The notes under the pieces: generated by a model
Database searches by the model: none
The model's input: only the letters and a program-made list of their open reading frames with translations
What the model was told of the DNA's origin: nothing
Translations under genes and position numbers: made by a program
Origin: Pandoraea pneumonica
Lineage (GTDB): Bacteria > Pseudomonadota > Gammaproteobacteria > Burkholderiales > Burkholderiaceae
DNA: 64,000 bases
NCBI RefSeq assembly: GCF_902459645.1
Contig: NZ_CABPSK010000004.1
Coordinates: 248,001-312,000, forward strand
Direction of reading: 5' to 3'
Shown: positions 30,163-37,429 of the stretch, piece after piece
Layout of the letters: each line of letters opens with the position of its first letter
Position numbering within the stretch: position 1 is the first letter of the stretch

Positions 30163-31374
30163 TCAGGCCTTGAGCGGGAAGACCGGGGCGACCTGGCGGT
30201 AGCTGTCCGGCAGAATCACCTTGATGTCGCCGCCTGAGACTTGCGTGAGCAGCGGCTGTGCGCCCGTGTTCTGACCGTTCACGAATTTCGTCGGGCCGTA
30301 GGGCATCAGGTGATCTTTGAACGTGCTTGCCGAGAGCGCTGCGGTGATCGCGGCGCGATCGACCGATTTGGCGTGCTCGATGGCGTCGGCCAGCAGCATC
30401 ATCGCCGTGTACGTCATGAAGACTTCGTAGCTGAAGAATGCGCCCTTGGCTTCCGTGCGCTTCTTGAGCGAGGCCACGCGGGCATCTTTCGGATTGAACC
30501 AGTGGTTGCAATCGATGATGCCGTCGGCAATGTCAGGGAATTCCTTCAAGAACTTGTAGCTCGATGCGGCACCGCCCAGCACCGAGTAAATCGCTTTCGG
30601 GCGGATTTTCTGTTGCTTCATCGCGCGCAGCAGCAGCGCGTACTCGTTGTAGTAGTTCGCCGGAATCACGATGTCCGGGTTCACCGAGCGCATACGCAGC
30701 ACGATGTTGTTGAAGTCGCGCGTCGGGTTGGCGTGCTTGATGACCTCTTTGACTTCGAAGCCACGTGCCGGCAGTTCCTTTTGCAGCAAAGCCGCCGTGC
30801 CCGTGCCGAAGAGCGACTCTTCGTGCACGATCATCACGGTTTTGGCGGGCTTGCCAGCGGCGTCGTTGAGCGCCGCCAGGTCGTCGACCGCGCGCATCGA
30901 GCACATGCGATATCCCGGGCCGAAGCGGAACGTATTCGTGAGACCGCGCTCGACGATCTGATCGGCGACGCCCACATCCACCACGTGCGGCAGGCCGTAT
31001 TTCGCCGCCGTTTGCGTCGTCGCGAGACAAATGGCCGACGCGTACGCGCCGACGATCGCCGAGACGCCCGCTTCGTTCATCTTCTCCACTTCGGCCGACC
31101 CGGCTTCCGGACGCGACTGTGCGTCGCCGAGCACGGCTTCGATCGGCGCGCCGCCGAGCGACTTGATGCCACCGGCGGCGTTGATATCTTCGATGGCGAG
31201 CAACGCACCGAGGCGGCACTGCTGGCCCGAATAGGCGAGCGCACCGGTGACCGGGTGCAGCACGCCGATCTTGATCGGCTTACCGGCGGCGCGCGCGGCC
31301 CAAGGCGCGGTGGTGGCGGCGGCAAGCGCGGCCAGGGCGGTGGACTGACGCAGGAACGTGCGACGCGAACTCAT
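30163..31374 (-). CDS. livK: ABC importer periplasmic binding protein with Tat-like signal
   Basis: The 403-residue product is a type I periplasmic binding protein of the Leu/Ile/Val-amide family. The N-terminus SSRRTFLRQSTALAALAAA carries a twin-arginine motif (SRRTFLR) and a hydrophobic stretch ending at ARA, so export by the Tat route is likely; the mature protein begins near GKPIKIGVLHPVTGALAYSG. The ATG at 31374 has GGAG about eight bases upstream. It is followed by livH and preceded by gntR. The family takes up amino acids but also amides, urea, aromatic acids and dicarboxylates, so ligand identity is open. Confidence 0.88.
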   Translation of the reverse strand: MSSRRTFLRQSTALAALAAATTAPWAARAAGKPIKIGVLHPVTGALAYSGQQCRLGALLAIEDINAAGGIKSLGGAPIEAVLGDAQSRPEAGSAEVEKMNEAGVSAIVGAYASAICLATTQTAAKYGLPHVVDVGVADQIVERGLTNTFRFGPGYRMCSMRAVDDLAALNDAAGKPAKTVMIVHEESLFGTGTAALLQKELPARGFEVKEVIKHANPTRDFNNIVLRMRSVNPDIVIPANYYNEYALLLRAMKQQKIRPKAIYSVLGGAASSYKFLKEFPDIADGIIDCNHWFNPKDARVASLKKRTEAKGAFFSYEVFMTYTAMMLLADAIEHAKSVDRAAITAALSASTFKDHLMPYGPTKFVNGQNTGAQPLLTQVSGGDIKVILPDSYRQVAPVFPLKA

Positions 31375-31441
31375 GGACGATTCTCCGGGCTTAACAAGGG
31401 TCGGCAAGGGTCAGCAGGGGAAAGCAAGGGCAAGCAGTGAA

Positions 31442-32239
31442 TCAGTGGAATTGCGCGGATAGTTCTTCGCTGACCCAGACCTTGGCGTCGATGTCGCCAA
31501 CGCGCGAGAGCTGAAGCTGGTACTGGTAGCGATCGGGGCGATACAGGCCTTGCAGCAGTTGCACCGGGCGGTCGGCAACGTCGCGCACGAGGCGCGTGAC
31601 CGCGAGCAACGCGGAGCCGACGGCAATGTCGAGATGGCGCGCTACGACGGCATCGGCCAGACGCGCAGAAATGGTTTGGGTCGCGCCGCCGAGCTCGACA
31701 CCGGCCTCTTCGAGGAGCATGAGCAGCGGCTTGCGCTCGAGTTCTTCGCGATTGATTTGGGCAATGCCCTCGGGCACGTGCGTCGTGATGTACGAGAGCG
31801 GTCCGGCCTGCGTGCTGCGCACACGAATGCTCTTGTAGACCGGCGCGCCTGGGGCGAGCGCGAGGGCGTCGGCCACGGCGTCGCTGGCCCCGACCAGTGA
31901 CGATTCCAGCACCGACACGGTGGTGCGCAAACCCATATTGACGATGTTCTCGAGCAGGCCCGTGAGGTGTGCCTTTTCGCGCGAGATGCCTGCCATGGCA
32001 CCGCCGGTGCGTTGCCCGGCATGCAAGGGCCAGGTGCCTAGCCCCGGGCGCCGGATCACGAGTCCGTCAGCCACGAGCATTTCCATGGCCTTGCGAATCG
32101 TGATGCGTGCGACACCGAACTGATCGGCCAGAAGATGTTCGCCCGGCACACCGTCCCGGTCGAAACGCCCCTCCTGCAATTGTTCGCGCAGCACGAGGTA
32201 GATCTGGTGGTACTTCGGAAGCGGTAGTGGGGTATCCAT
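31442..32239 (-). CDS. GntR/HutC-family transcriptional regulator
   Basis: The 265-residue protein has an N-terminal winged helix of the GntR type (about residues 8-75, with DQFGVARITIRKAMEMLVADG as the recognition region, in part: GVARITIRKAMEMLV). A UTRA ligand-binding domain follows (from about residue 95), as in HutC and PhnF. It is the first gene of the operon; livK follows 67 bases later on the same strand. Family members usually repress their own operon and are released by its substrate or a pathway intermediate. The ATG has no visible ribosome-binding site and lies only six bases from a possible -10 box, so a leaderless message is possible. Confidence 0.86.
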   Translation of the reverse strand: MDTPLPLPKYHQIYLVLREQLQEGRFDRDGVPGEHLLADQFGVARITIRKAMEMLVADGLVIRRPGLGTWPLHAGQRTGGAMAGISREKAHLTGLLENIVNMGLRTTVSVLESSLVGASDAVADALALAPGAPVYKSIRVRSTQAGPLSYITTHVPEGIAQINREELERKPLLMLLEEAGVELGGATQTISARLADAVVARHLDIAVGSALLAVTRLVRDVADRPVQLLQGLYRPDRYQYQLQLSRVGDIDAKVWVSEELSAQFH

Positions 32240-32245
32240 GCGGCG

Positions 32246-32274
32246 ATTCTGGAAGTGTCATAATGTCCGGTCAA
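32246..32274 (-). promoter_or_regulatory. Candidate promoter of the gntR-liv-catabolic operon
   Basis: TTGACC (32274-32269) and CAGAAT (32251-32246) are spaced by 17 bases and face gntR. The start of transcription would fall at or next to the ATG. The -35 is contiguous with the 31-bp dyad. Confidence 0.45.
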
Positions 32275-32304
32275 TAGAACAAATGGACAGACAAAATGTC
32301 CTAT
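32274..32304. promoter_or_regulatory. 31-bp dyad, copy A (operator at the gntR promoter)
   Basis: Arms ATAGAACAA and ATGTCCTAT are separated by 13 bases; seven of nine positions pair. The same layout, with flanking GTCA on the left and CGGGAAA on the right, recurs at 33936-33966. The copy abuts the -35 hexamer of gntR, the place expected of a repressor site. Confidence 0.6.
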
Positions 32305-32376
32305 CGGGAAAACACCTAAGCTATTTCGGAATCTCTACGCGAACGCGGCAAACGCAGGCACAGCAAGGGGTTTCAT

Positions 32377-32411
32377 CATGCGGCGCAGCATTTTCGATGC
32401 TGCGCCGCATG
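32377..32411 (-). terminator. Strong hairpin after the porin gene
   Basis: A perfect 15-bp stem with a five-base loop (32377-32391 with 32397-32411) lies 15 bases after the porin stop. It lacks a T-run on the minus strand, but four T follow it on the plus strand. It is a likely transcript end or 3' stabiliser for the porin message. Confidence 0.55.
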
Positions 32412-32425
32412 CGTTTTCTGGGCCA

Positions 32426-33592
32426 TCAGAAGCGATGACGCAGCCCGACGTAATAGCTCATCTGGTTGTCGTAGCCGTTGAGCTTCACCCCGTTACCGCC
32501 GGTCCAGTTCGTCGTTGTCGTGCCGAAGAGGCCGGACCAGCCGCCGTCGACCCGCTCATACGCTGTCGCGAAGTACACGTCGGTGCGTTTCGAGAAGAAG
32601 TAGTCGACCACCCCGTAGACCGTCTGGCGTTTGCCGCTGAAGTTCACGGCGCTCGTGTTGTCCTGCATGTACGCCACGATGAATTGCCACGATGGATTGA
32701 GCAGATAGCTCGCCCCGAGCGTGAAGAATTGATCGCGACGCGCGGCGGAGAACACCGAGCCGATGGCAGCGACAGTCGTGGGCGTGGCCGCGGTACTCAT
32801 GTTGGTGATCGAGGCGTAGTCGACGCCGCCGTTGGTGACGTCGAAGCCCGGATCGCGTTGGCTTTGCAGATAATCAGCGTGGAATTTCCACTGGCCGTAG
32901 CTCACCTTTGCGCCGAGCGACCAGGTTTTCGCCGTGCGGCTTTGCGAGTCGTGCGTTTGCTGCAACTGGCCGGTGAAGACATTGCCGTTCTGCTCCCACG
33001 ACAGACCGCCCGATGCCGACGAGCGCGCCGAGGCCTGCCCTGCGATGCCGCCTAGCGCGTATTGCAGGTTCACGCCGAAGGGGCCGAATTTCTTCGTCCA
33101 GGTCAGTGCGTTGTTGAAGCGCTGGCCGGTGAGATAGACGAGCCACGAGTTGGTGGGCGGCGCGCCGATGAAAATCGGATCGACCATCGAGATGGCGACG
33201 ACTGCGCCGGTGTATTGGCGTCCCAGTGCGACTTCGCCCCACACGCCTTGCAAGGCGACGAACGCCTGACGGCCGAACAGTTGCCCTTGTTGATCGAAGG
33301 TACCGGCCTGTGAGTTGAAGCCGTTTTCGAGCACGAAGCGCGCCTTCGTTCCGCCGCCGAGGTCTTCGATGCCTTGTAGGCCGAAACGGCTTGCCGACAG
33401 GAAGCCTTCGCCGGCTTGGTTGACCGAGACGACACGGCCGCCTGTCGGGCTGGCGTGATTTTGTGACACGATGGCGGCTTCGATCACCCCGTAGAGCGTG
33501 ACGCTCGATTGGGCGAAGGCGGGTGCTGCGGATGTCGCGAGAAGCAGTGCGGCGCTGGCGAGCGGCAGCGTTTTGCGTGTGATGTGCGTCAT
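32426..33592 (-). CDS. Gram-negative porin (OmpC-like family, Burkholderia type)
   Basis: The 388-residue product has a signal peptide (hydrophobic core SAALLLATSAAPAFAQ, cleavage after AFA) and begins its mature part QSSVTLYGVIEAAIV, the start of the trimeric general porins of Burkholderiales. It ends in YYVGLRHRF, with the C-terminal Phe required for outer-membrane insertion. It should form a 16-stranded diffusion channel. The gene lies 187 bases upstream of gntR, on the same strand, and the dyad shared with the gntR promoter is found upstream of it. A role in letting the operon's substrate through the outer membrane is therefore likely. Confidence 0.88.
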   Translation of the reverse strand: MTHITRKTLPLASAALLLATSAAPAFAQSSVTLYGVIEAAIVSQNHASPTGGRVVSVNQAGEGFLSASRFGLQGIEDLGGGTKARFVLENGFNSQAGTFDQQGQLFGRQAFVALQGVWGEVALGRQYTGAVVAISMVDPIFIGAPPTNSWLVYLTGQRFNNALTWTKKFGPFGVNLQYALGGIAGQASARSSASGGLSWEQNGNVFTGQLQQTHDSQSRTAKTWSLGAKVSYGQWKFHADYLQSQRDPGFDVTNGGVDYASITNMSTAATPTTVAAIGSVFSAARRDQFFTLGASYLLNPSWQFIVAYMQDNTSAVNFSGKRQTVYGVVDYFFSKRTDVYFATAYERVDGGWSGLFGTTTTNWTGGNGVKLNGYDNQMSYYVGLRHRF

Positions 33593-33907
33593 GAGGCTTG
33601 GCGTCTTTCTTTTGTTGAAGAAAACAGTGCCCCACGACGCCGTGCGTCAGCCGTCACCGAAAGCCATCATCGCTCGGTGGCAGGCAAACGTCAGGGCGCA
33701 CGAGGCCGCGCCGTGCGCGAATAACGCACGTCGATCGGCAAGGGGCGGTGTAGGTGTCCGCACACTCACATGAGAGAGAGCGATCGATTGATCGCGGTGT
33801 GAAATGTGCGACGGAGAGTGGCGGCTTATTCGCGCAGGACGCGATACGTCGCGCGCCGGAAGGCGGACGCTTTCATGAGCGGGTTCGGTCGAGTCATCAT
33901 GGCCCCG

Positions 33908-33936
33908 ACTCTAGGAGCGCCAATTTGTAGCGTCAA
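33908..33936 (-). promoter_or_regulatory. Candidate promoter facing the porin gene
   Basis: TTGACG (33936-33931) and TAGAGT (33913-33908) are spaced by 17 bases on the minus strand, and the -35 overlaps dyad copy B just as at gntR. The sequence down to the next ATG resembles the gntR promoter. Confidence 0.4.
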
Positions 33937-33966
33937 TGGAACAAATGGCGCGCGCAGTTGTTCTAT
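33936..33966. promoter_or_regulatory. 31-bp dyad, copy B
   Basis: Arms ATGGAACAA and TTGTTCTAT are separated by 13 bases, with eight of nine positions pairing. Arm length, spacer length and flanks equal those of copy A at 32274-32304. Confidence 0.6.
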
Positions 33967-33980
33967 CGGGAAATTCCCGA
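33966..33980. promoter_or_regulatory. Perfect palindrome before the HTH regulator gene
   Basis: TCGGGAAATTCCCGA is a perfect dyad, seven bases per arm around a central A, ending 24 bases before the regulator ATG. It may be the regulator's own operator. Only its left half is present at copy A. Confidence 0.45.
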
Positions 33981-34004
33981 GGTCAGTGTTGCAGGAGAAA
34001 CATC

Positions 34005-34553
34005 ATGGAGCATCGCGTTAAGACAACGCCCGGTGCGACGTTGCGACGGTGGCGCGTCTTGCGTCGGATGAAGCAGGCACACGCGGCCGAGTGGCTCGGC
34101 GTGTCGCAATCGACGGTATCGCGCTGGGAGGCGGGGACGCTGCCGGTGACGAGCGAGGCACTCGCGCGCATCGAAGCGTTGTATGCGGCACGGCTAGATT
34201 CGGCGGCGGACAGTGCGTTGCAGCGCTTGGTCACACATGATTCGCGTGCGGTGCATCTCGTGTGCGATCACACGCATCGTCTGCTCGCGTGTTCCGCGTC
34301 GCGTGCGGCGGAGTTTTCGTCGCCGTTATCGGTGTTGATGGGCGTCTCGTTGTGGCCCTTTGCTACCGAGGCGATCGTGGCACGCGAAGCGTCGTTGCGC
34401 GATGCCGGATGGTATGAGCAGCGTGCGCCGTCGATTGAATTCGATACGGGGAGCAACGACTCGTCAGCGGTGCCGATTCGCGCAAGCCGCTGCCGATGGA
34501 CGCGCATCATGCTTGGCGATGGCACCGTCGCACGGCTAGTCGAGACACTGTGA
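34005..34553 (+). CDS. XRE-type helix-turn-helix regulator
   Basis: The 182-residue protein has an N-terminal XRE-like helix-turn-helix (about residues 10-58: LRRWRVLRRMKQAHAAEWLG followed by VSQSTVSRWEAGTLPVTSE). The remaining ~115 residues have no recognised domain; they contain VHLVCDHTHRLLACSASRA and could be a PAS-like ligand or signal domain. The ATG at 34005 has GGAG eight bases upstream. The gene is divergent from the porin and near two dyad elements, so it may control the porin, itself or the neighbouring operon. The target is not shown by sequence alone. Confidence 0.75.
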   Translation: MEHRVKTTPGATLRRWRVLRRMKQAHAAEWLGVSQSTVSRWEAGTLPVTSEALARIEALYAARLDSAADSALQRLVTHDSRAVHLVCDHTHRLLACSASRAAEFSSPLSVLMGVSLWPFATEAIVAREASLRDAGWYEQRAPSIEFDTGSNDSSAVPIRASRCRWTRIMLGDGTVARLVETL

Positions 34554-34653
34554 TGTCGCGGTGCATGCGCTATGCATAATTTATGCGTGGCACTCGCGGA
34601 TTACCCACCGTAAGCTGCCAAGTCGGTAGCGAATTGAACGAATGGTGGCTGAC

Positions 34654-35235
34654 ATGACACGTGAACAGATCGAAGACAGGCTCAACTTTTTGCGCACGTG
34701 CGAGCGGTTGAAAGATGTGTTGCGCAGTGGATATACGGCGTCGGGACGCCGGGAAAGTACGGCCGAGCATAGTTGGCGGCTGAGTCTAATGGCGCTGGTG
34801 TTTATGGATCAGTTGGGCGAGGTCGACCGCGCGAAGGTACTGGCGCTATGTCTGGTGCACGATCTGGGCGAGGCGCTGGGTGGCGATGTCCCAGCACCGG
34901 CGCAGATGGCGAGTGTCGGCAAAGACGACATCGAGCGCCGTGATCTGCTGACGATATGCGAACCGCTCGATGCGCAGATGCGCGATCAAATCGTGGGCTG
35001 GTGGGATGAGTATGCGCAAGCCGCAACGCCCGAAGCTCGCGCGGTAAAGGCGCTCGATAAGCTCGAGACGATGCTGCAACACACGCAGGGCAAGAATCCG
35101 CCGGACTTCGACTACACGTTCAACTTGTCGTATGGCAGGCGGTACACGGACGCGTCACCGATATTCAGCGCAATTCGCGAGCCGATCGATGAAGCGACGC
35201 GTGCGCGGGCTACGCAAGCGGCAAAAGACACCTAG
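34654..35235 (+). CDS. HD-domain phosphohydrolase (YfbR-like)
   Basis: The 193-residue protein has an HD fold of the HD_3/YfbR group: H39 in STAEHSWRLSL, and H69-D70 in LCLVHDLGEALGGDVPAP, with a later Asp in ALDKLETMLQH completing the metal site. Such enzymes remove phosphate from deoxynucleoside monophosphates or related small molecules in the cytoplasm. The ATG at 34654 is chosen for a GGTGG ribosome-binding site five bases upstream; an ATG at 34642 would add four residues. It stands alone, followed by tRNA-Arg. Confidence 0.8.
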   Translation: MTREQIEDRLNFLRTCERLKDVLRSGYTASGRRESTAEHSWRLSLMALVFMDQLGEVDRAKVLALCLVHDLGEALGGDVPAPAQMASVGKDDIERRDLLTICEPLDAQMRDQIVGWWDEYAQAATPEARAVKALDKLETMLQHTQGKNPPDFDYTFNLSYGRRYTDASPIFSAIREPIDEATRARATQAAKDT

Positions 35236-35289
35236 CCAGGCAAAATCCCGCGCATCGCACATCACCCACGGCGTGAAATAGCTTTTTGA

Positions 35290-35295
35290 TATACT
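35290..35295 (+). promoter_or_regulatory. -10 box of tRNA-Arg
   Basis: TATACT lies 28 bases before the mature tRNA 5' end, followed by a G/C-rich stretch. No clear -35 is present. Confidence 0.4.
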
Positions 35296-35323
35296 CTTGC
35301 GCTCGCGAGACCCGTATCTCGCC

Positions 35324-35398
35324 CTCCCTGTAGTTCAATGGATAGAACGAGTGCCTCCTAAGCGCTAGATACAGGTTCGATTCCTGTCGGGGGGACCA
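35324..35398 (+). tRNA. tRNA-Arg (anticodon CCU)
   Basis: A cloverleaf can be drawn: acceptor CTCCCTG with CGGGGGG (two G-U pairs), D-stem GTTC/GAAC, anticodon stem AGTGC/GCGCT with loop CTCCTAA (anticodon CCT), T-arm ACAGG-TTCGATT-CCTGT, discriminator A and encoded CCA. It reads AGG codons. The body closely resembles E. coli tRNA-Arg(CCU). Confidence 0.92.
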
Positions 35399-35480
35399 GT
35401 CACATAAGGCGCTCAGCGTTCGGGCAGACGTCCGACGGCCCACTTCCCATCGCAAAGTCGTTCCTCCCCCAGCCAGTCCC

Positions 35481-36344
35481 TCACGATTCCGTTGCGGCGA
35501 ATTGTGTCCGCGAGACGCGATAGGCTGACAACTTCGCAAGTAATACCCCTAGCAAGGCCACGACTGCCGTGAGGATTACGCTGTCTAGTTCGACAGTCAG
35601 CGGAAATGTCCCGGGTTGACTGGTGTTGACGTACACGGTGACGAGTAGGAACCGACAAGCCAGAAACAGCGCCGTGGATAGCAAAACCGTTGCGGCATTG
35701 CGGCAAGCCGACGTGATGTCCCAGCGAATGACCATTCCCAGCAGAAGCGCGGGGAATGAAAGAAACGCGAGCACCGCAGCAGTCGTTAGCAGTCCGACCT
35801 GGCTAGCAAAGCGATCCTTCAGGATCAAGGCTGTGTTCACGGCACAAAAAGCAAACGTGGCGCCTGCGACGAAATTGCGTAACGAGAACGATCGGTTTGC
35901 ATCTCGCGGACGGCCGAAATAGGCACGCGCCGACGGTGTAAAGAAAAGCAATGCAATAAGTGCCGCACCCATGAGCAAGGTGAGTGCGTACAAATAGACG
36001 CCCTGGGCACTCTGCGTGGGAATAGTGAACGCCGCCGTCGCGACAACCATCGCCGCGAGCAACCACCGCGCCCATTTTTTACCCAGAACAAGGCCTATTC
36101 CAACGACGACGGTAACCGGCAACAGAATGGCCAAGTAAGTCCATTGCGTGTGCACCGAGAATGGGGAACCGATATACAACGGGATTCGATTGGTATAAGA
36201 ACCGTCGAACGCCTTGAGGATGTGTAACGCGCTCAGCAATTGAACGTATGCGATGCCAGTAACGATGGACGGCCGGTGCATTGTATTTTTTGTGCGGTTT
36301 GGACGGTTGATTGTATGAGATGACGAATTCACCGTCATCCGCAT
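35481..36344 (-). CDS. Hypothetical multi-pass membrane protein
   Basis: This protein of up to 287 residues shows seven to eight hydrophobic helices (for example ILLPVTVVVGIGLVLG, WLLAAMVVATAAFTIP, LYALTLLMGAALIALLFF) and no recognised motif. The first ~20 residues are polar and may not be translated: an ATG 21 codons downstream (36281) gives MHRPSIVTGIAYVQLL, which goes straight into a membrane segment. Neither start has a clear ribosome-binding site. Base composition is lower in GC than that of the neighbours, in keeping with transferred DNA next to the tRNA. Function is unknown. Confidence 0.55.
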   Translation of the reverse strand: MRMTVNSSSHTINRPNRTKNTMHRPSIVTGIAYVQLLSALHILKAFDGSYTNRIPLYIGSPFSVHTQWTYLAILLPVTVVVGIGLVLGKKWARWLLAAMVVATAAFTIPTQSAQGVYLYALTLLMGAALIALLFFTPSARAYFGRPRDANRSFSLRNFVAGATFAFCAVNTALILKDRFASQVGLLTTAAVLAFLSFPALLLGMVIRWDITSACRNAATVLLSTALFLACRFLLVTVYVNTSQPGTFPLTVELDSVILTAVVALLGVLLAKLSAYRVSRTQFAATES

Positions 36345-36404
36345 ACGACCGGTTAACCGATGCGCTTCACTCGACCGTCACTAACCGCGGGATGTGGCCG
36401 ACGA

Positions 36405-36779
36405 TTAGTTAGCCAATGTTCGATACGCCCGCGTTTTCGGACTTCCGACGTCGACGGGTTGTGAGCATCCTGCCAATTCGGGACGGGAACAACGTCCGTT
36501 CTGGCACGCCTCTTGATAGGTGACACGTCTCGCCGTGAGATCCGGGCCTTCGATCACGTAAGCGCTTTTGTCAGTCCACGCCCCCGCCTTCGCCCTATCG
36601 CTTCCCCACAGCAGACAAGTCCCCGTCTGACCGTTCTCCGTGCATCGCCATGCCGTAATGATTGCCGTACGGCCATTGCAGATGCCACCCGCCGCGTAAG
36701 CCTGCGTCGCACCTGACGCCATCATCAAAACGCCTGCAACCCCTGCCATTGCCATCCAGCCGTTGACTCGCCGTGCCAT
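36405..36779 (-). CDS. Hypothetical small secreted cysteine-rich protein
   Basis: The 124-residue product has a clear signal peptide (hydrophobic core MAMAGVAGVLMMASG, cleavage after AYA) and a mature part of about 95 residues with six cysteines, as expected of a small disulfide-bonded periplasmic or secreted protein. AGGAG lies eight bases before the ATG. No domain was recognised. It is on the minus strand near the hypothetical membrane protein, with 60 bases between, and could be co-transcribed with it. Confidence 0.6.
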   Translation of the reverse strand: MARRVNGWMAMAGVAGVLMMASGATQAYAAGGICNGRTAIITAWRCTENGQTGTCLLWGSDRAKAGAWTDKSAYVIEGPDLTARRVTYQEACQNGRCSRPELAGCSQPVDVGSPKTRAYRTLAN

Positions 36780-37429
36780 TCTGTCGCGCTCCTAATTTCC
36801 ATGTCGGTGACATTCCCCCGGGGGACATTCGAGCGCTTTGATGAGCACTTCATTTATCGCTGCTTTCGCACCCTTCTTTTACTTATCTTGCAGATCGAGC
36901 GTTCGCAAAGACTAACAAATTCACTGTTGCGCATTTATTAATGTCGGCAAATTAGTGTGCATCGCAACAACGCACACACAAGCAAACACCCCGCAAACCC
37001 TTGCCAGCATTGGTGCCCACCAGCATCGAATTATCGAATAATGGATTACCCTTAATCCTTTCTTAATACCCAGGAACAAGTGCCCTAACCCATTCGCAAT
37101 CCCTGTGATTTTCAATAGGATTGCCACCTATTTCCACGTGTCAGCATGCGGCAGCGACACTGACTCGTATAACGACGACGTCTCCCGCGATGTCGCCTAC
37201 CGTTTTGACTTAAGCATCGCTCGTACTGACACGACAAATATTTTGCCCGCAGGCAAACGAATCGGGCGTCTCGGCAAAGGCTCGCGACCATGGGGTAGTA
37301 CGCGCTCCCCTATCATTTCTTACGAGCCTGCCAGGCCTTATGCAGGCATCACGCTGCCGCCGTCGCCCGCCGCCTGGCATCCGACGCGGCTCCTTCGCCG
37401 CATTGCCCATTCTCGATGCCGGGATTCGC
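36780..37429. other. AT-richer intergenic region, no gene seen
   Basis: These 650 bases separate the divergently transcribed secreted-protein and glycosyltransferase-like genes. Composition is clearly richer in A and T than in the rest of the window, especially 36,840-37,150. No frame with coding character, RNA gene or terminator was recognised. It should contain promoters for both flanking genes. Confidence 0.5.

Larger units (their letters stand above)
33593..34004. other. Porin/HTH-regulator intergenic region
   Basis: This gap of 412 bases has no convincing gene. It holds dyad copy B (33936-33966), a promoter-like pair facing the porin (33908-33936), and a perfect 15-bp palindrome (33966-33980). 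If the porin is read from that promoter its leader is about 300 bases. A 24-codon frame (33900 down to 33826, minus strand) starts right at the predicted transcription start; it may be a relic or a leader peptide. Confidence 0.5.

Noticed and set aside
35324-35398. tRNA-Arg as attachment site of an integrated element
   Set aside because: No copy of the tRNA 3' end was found downstream and there is no integrase gene in the window.
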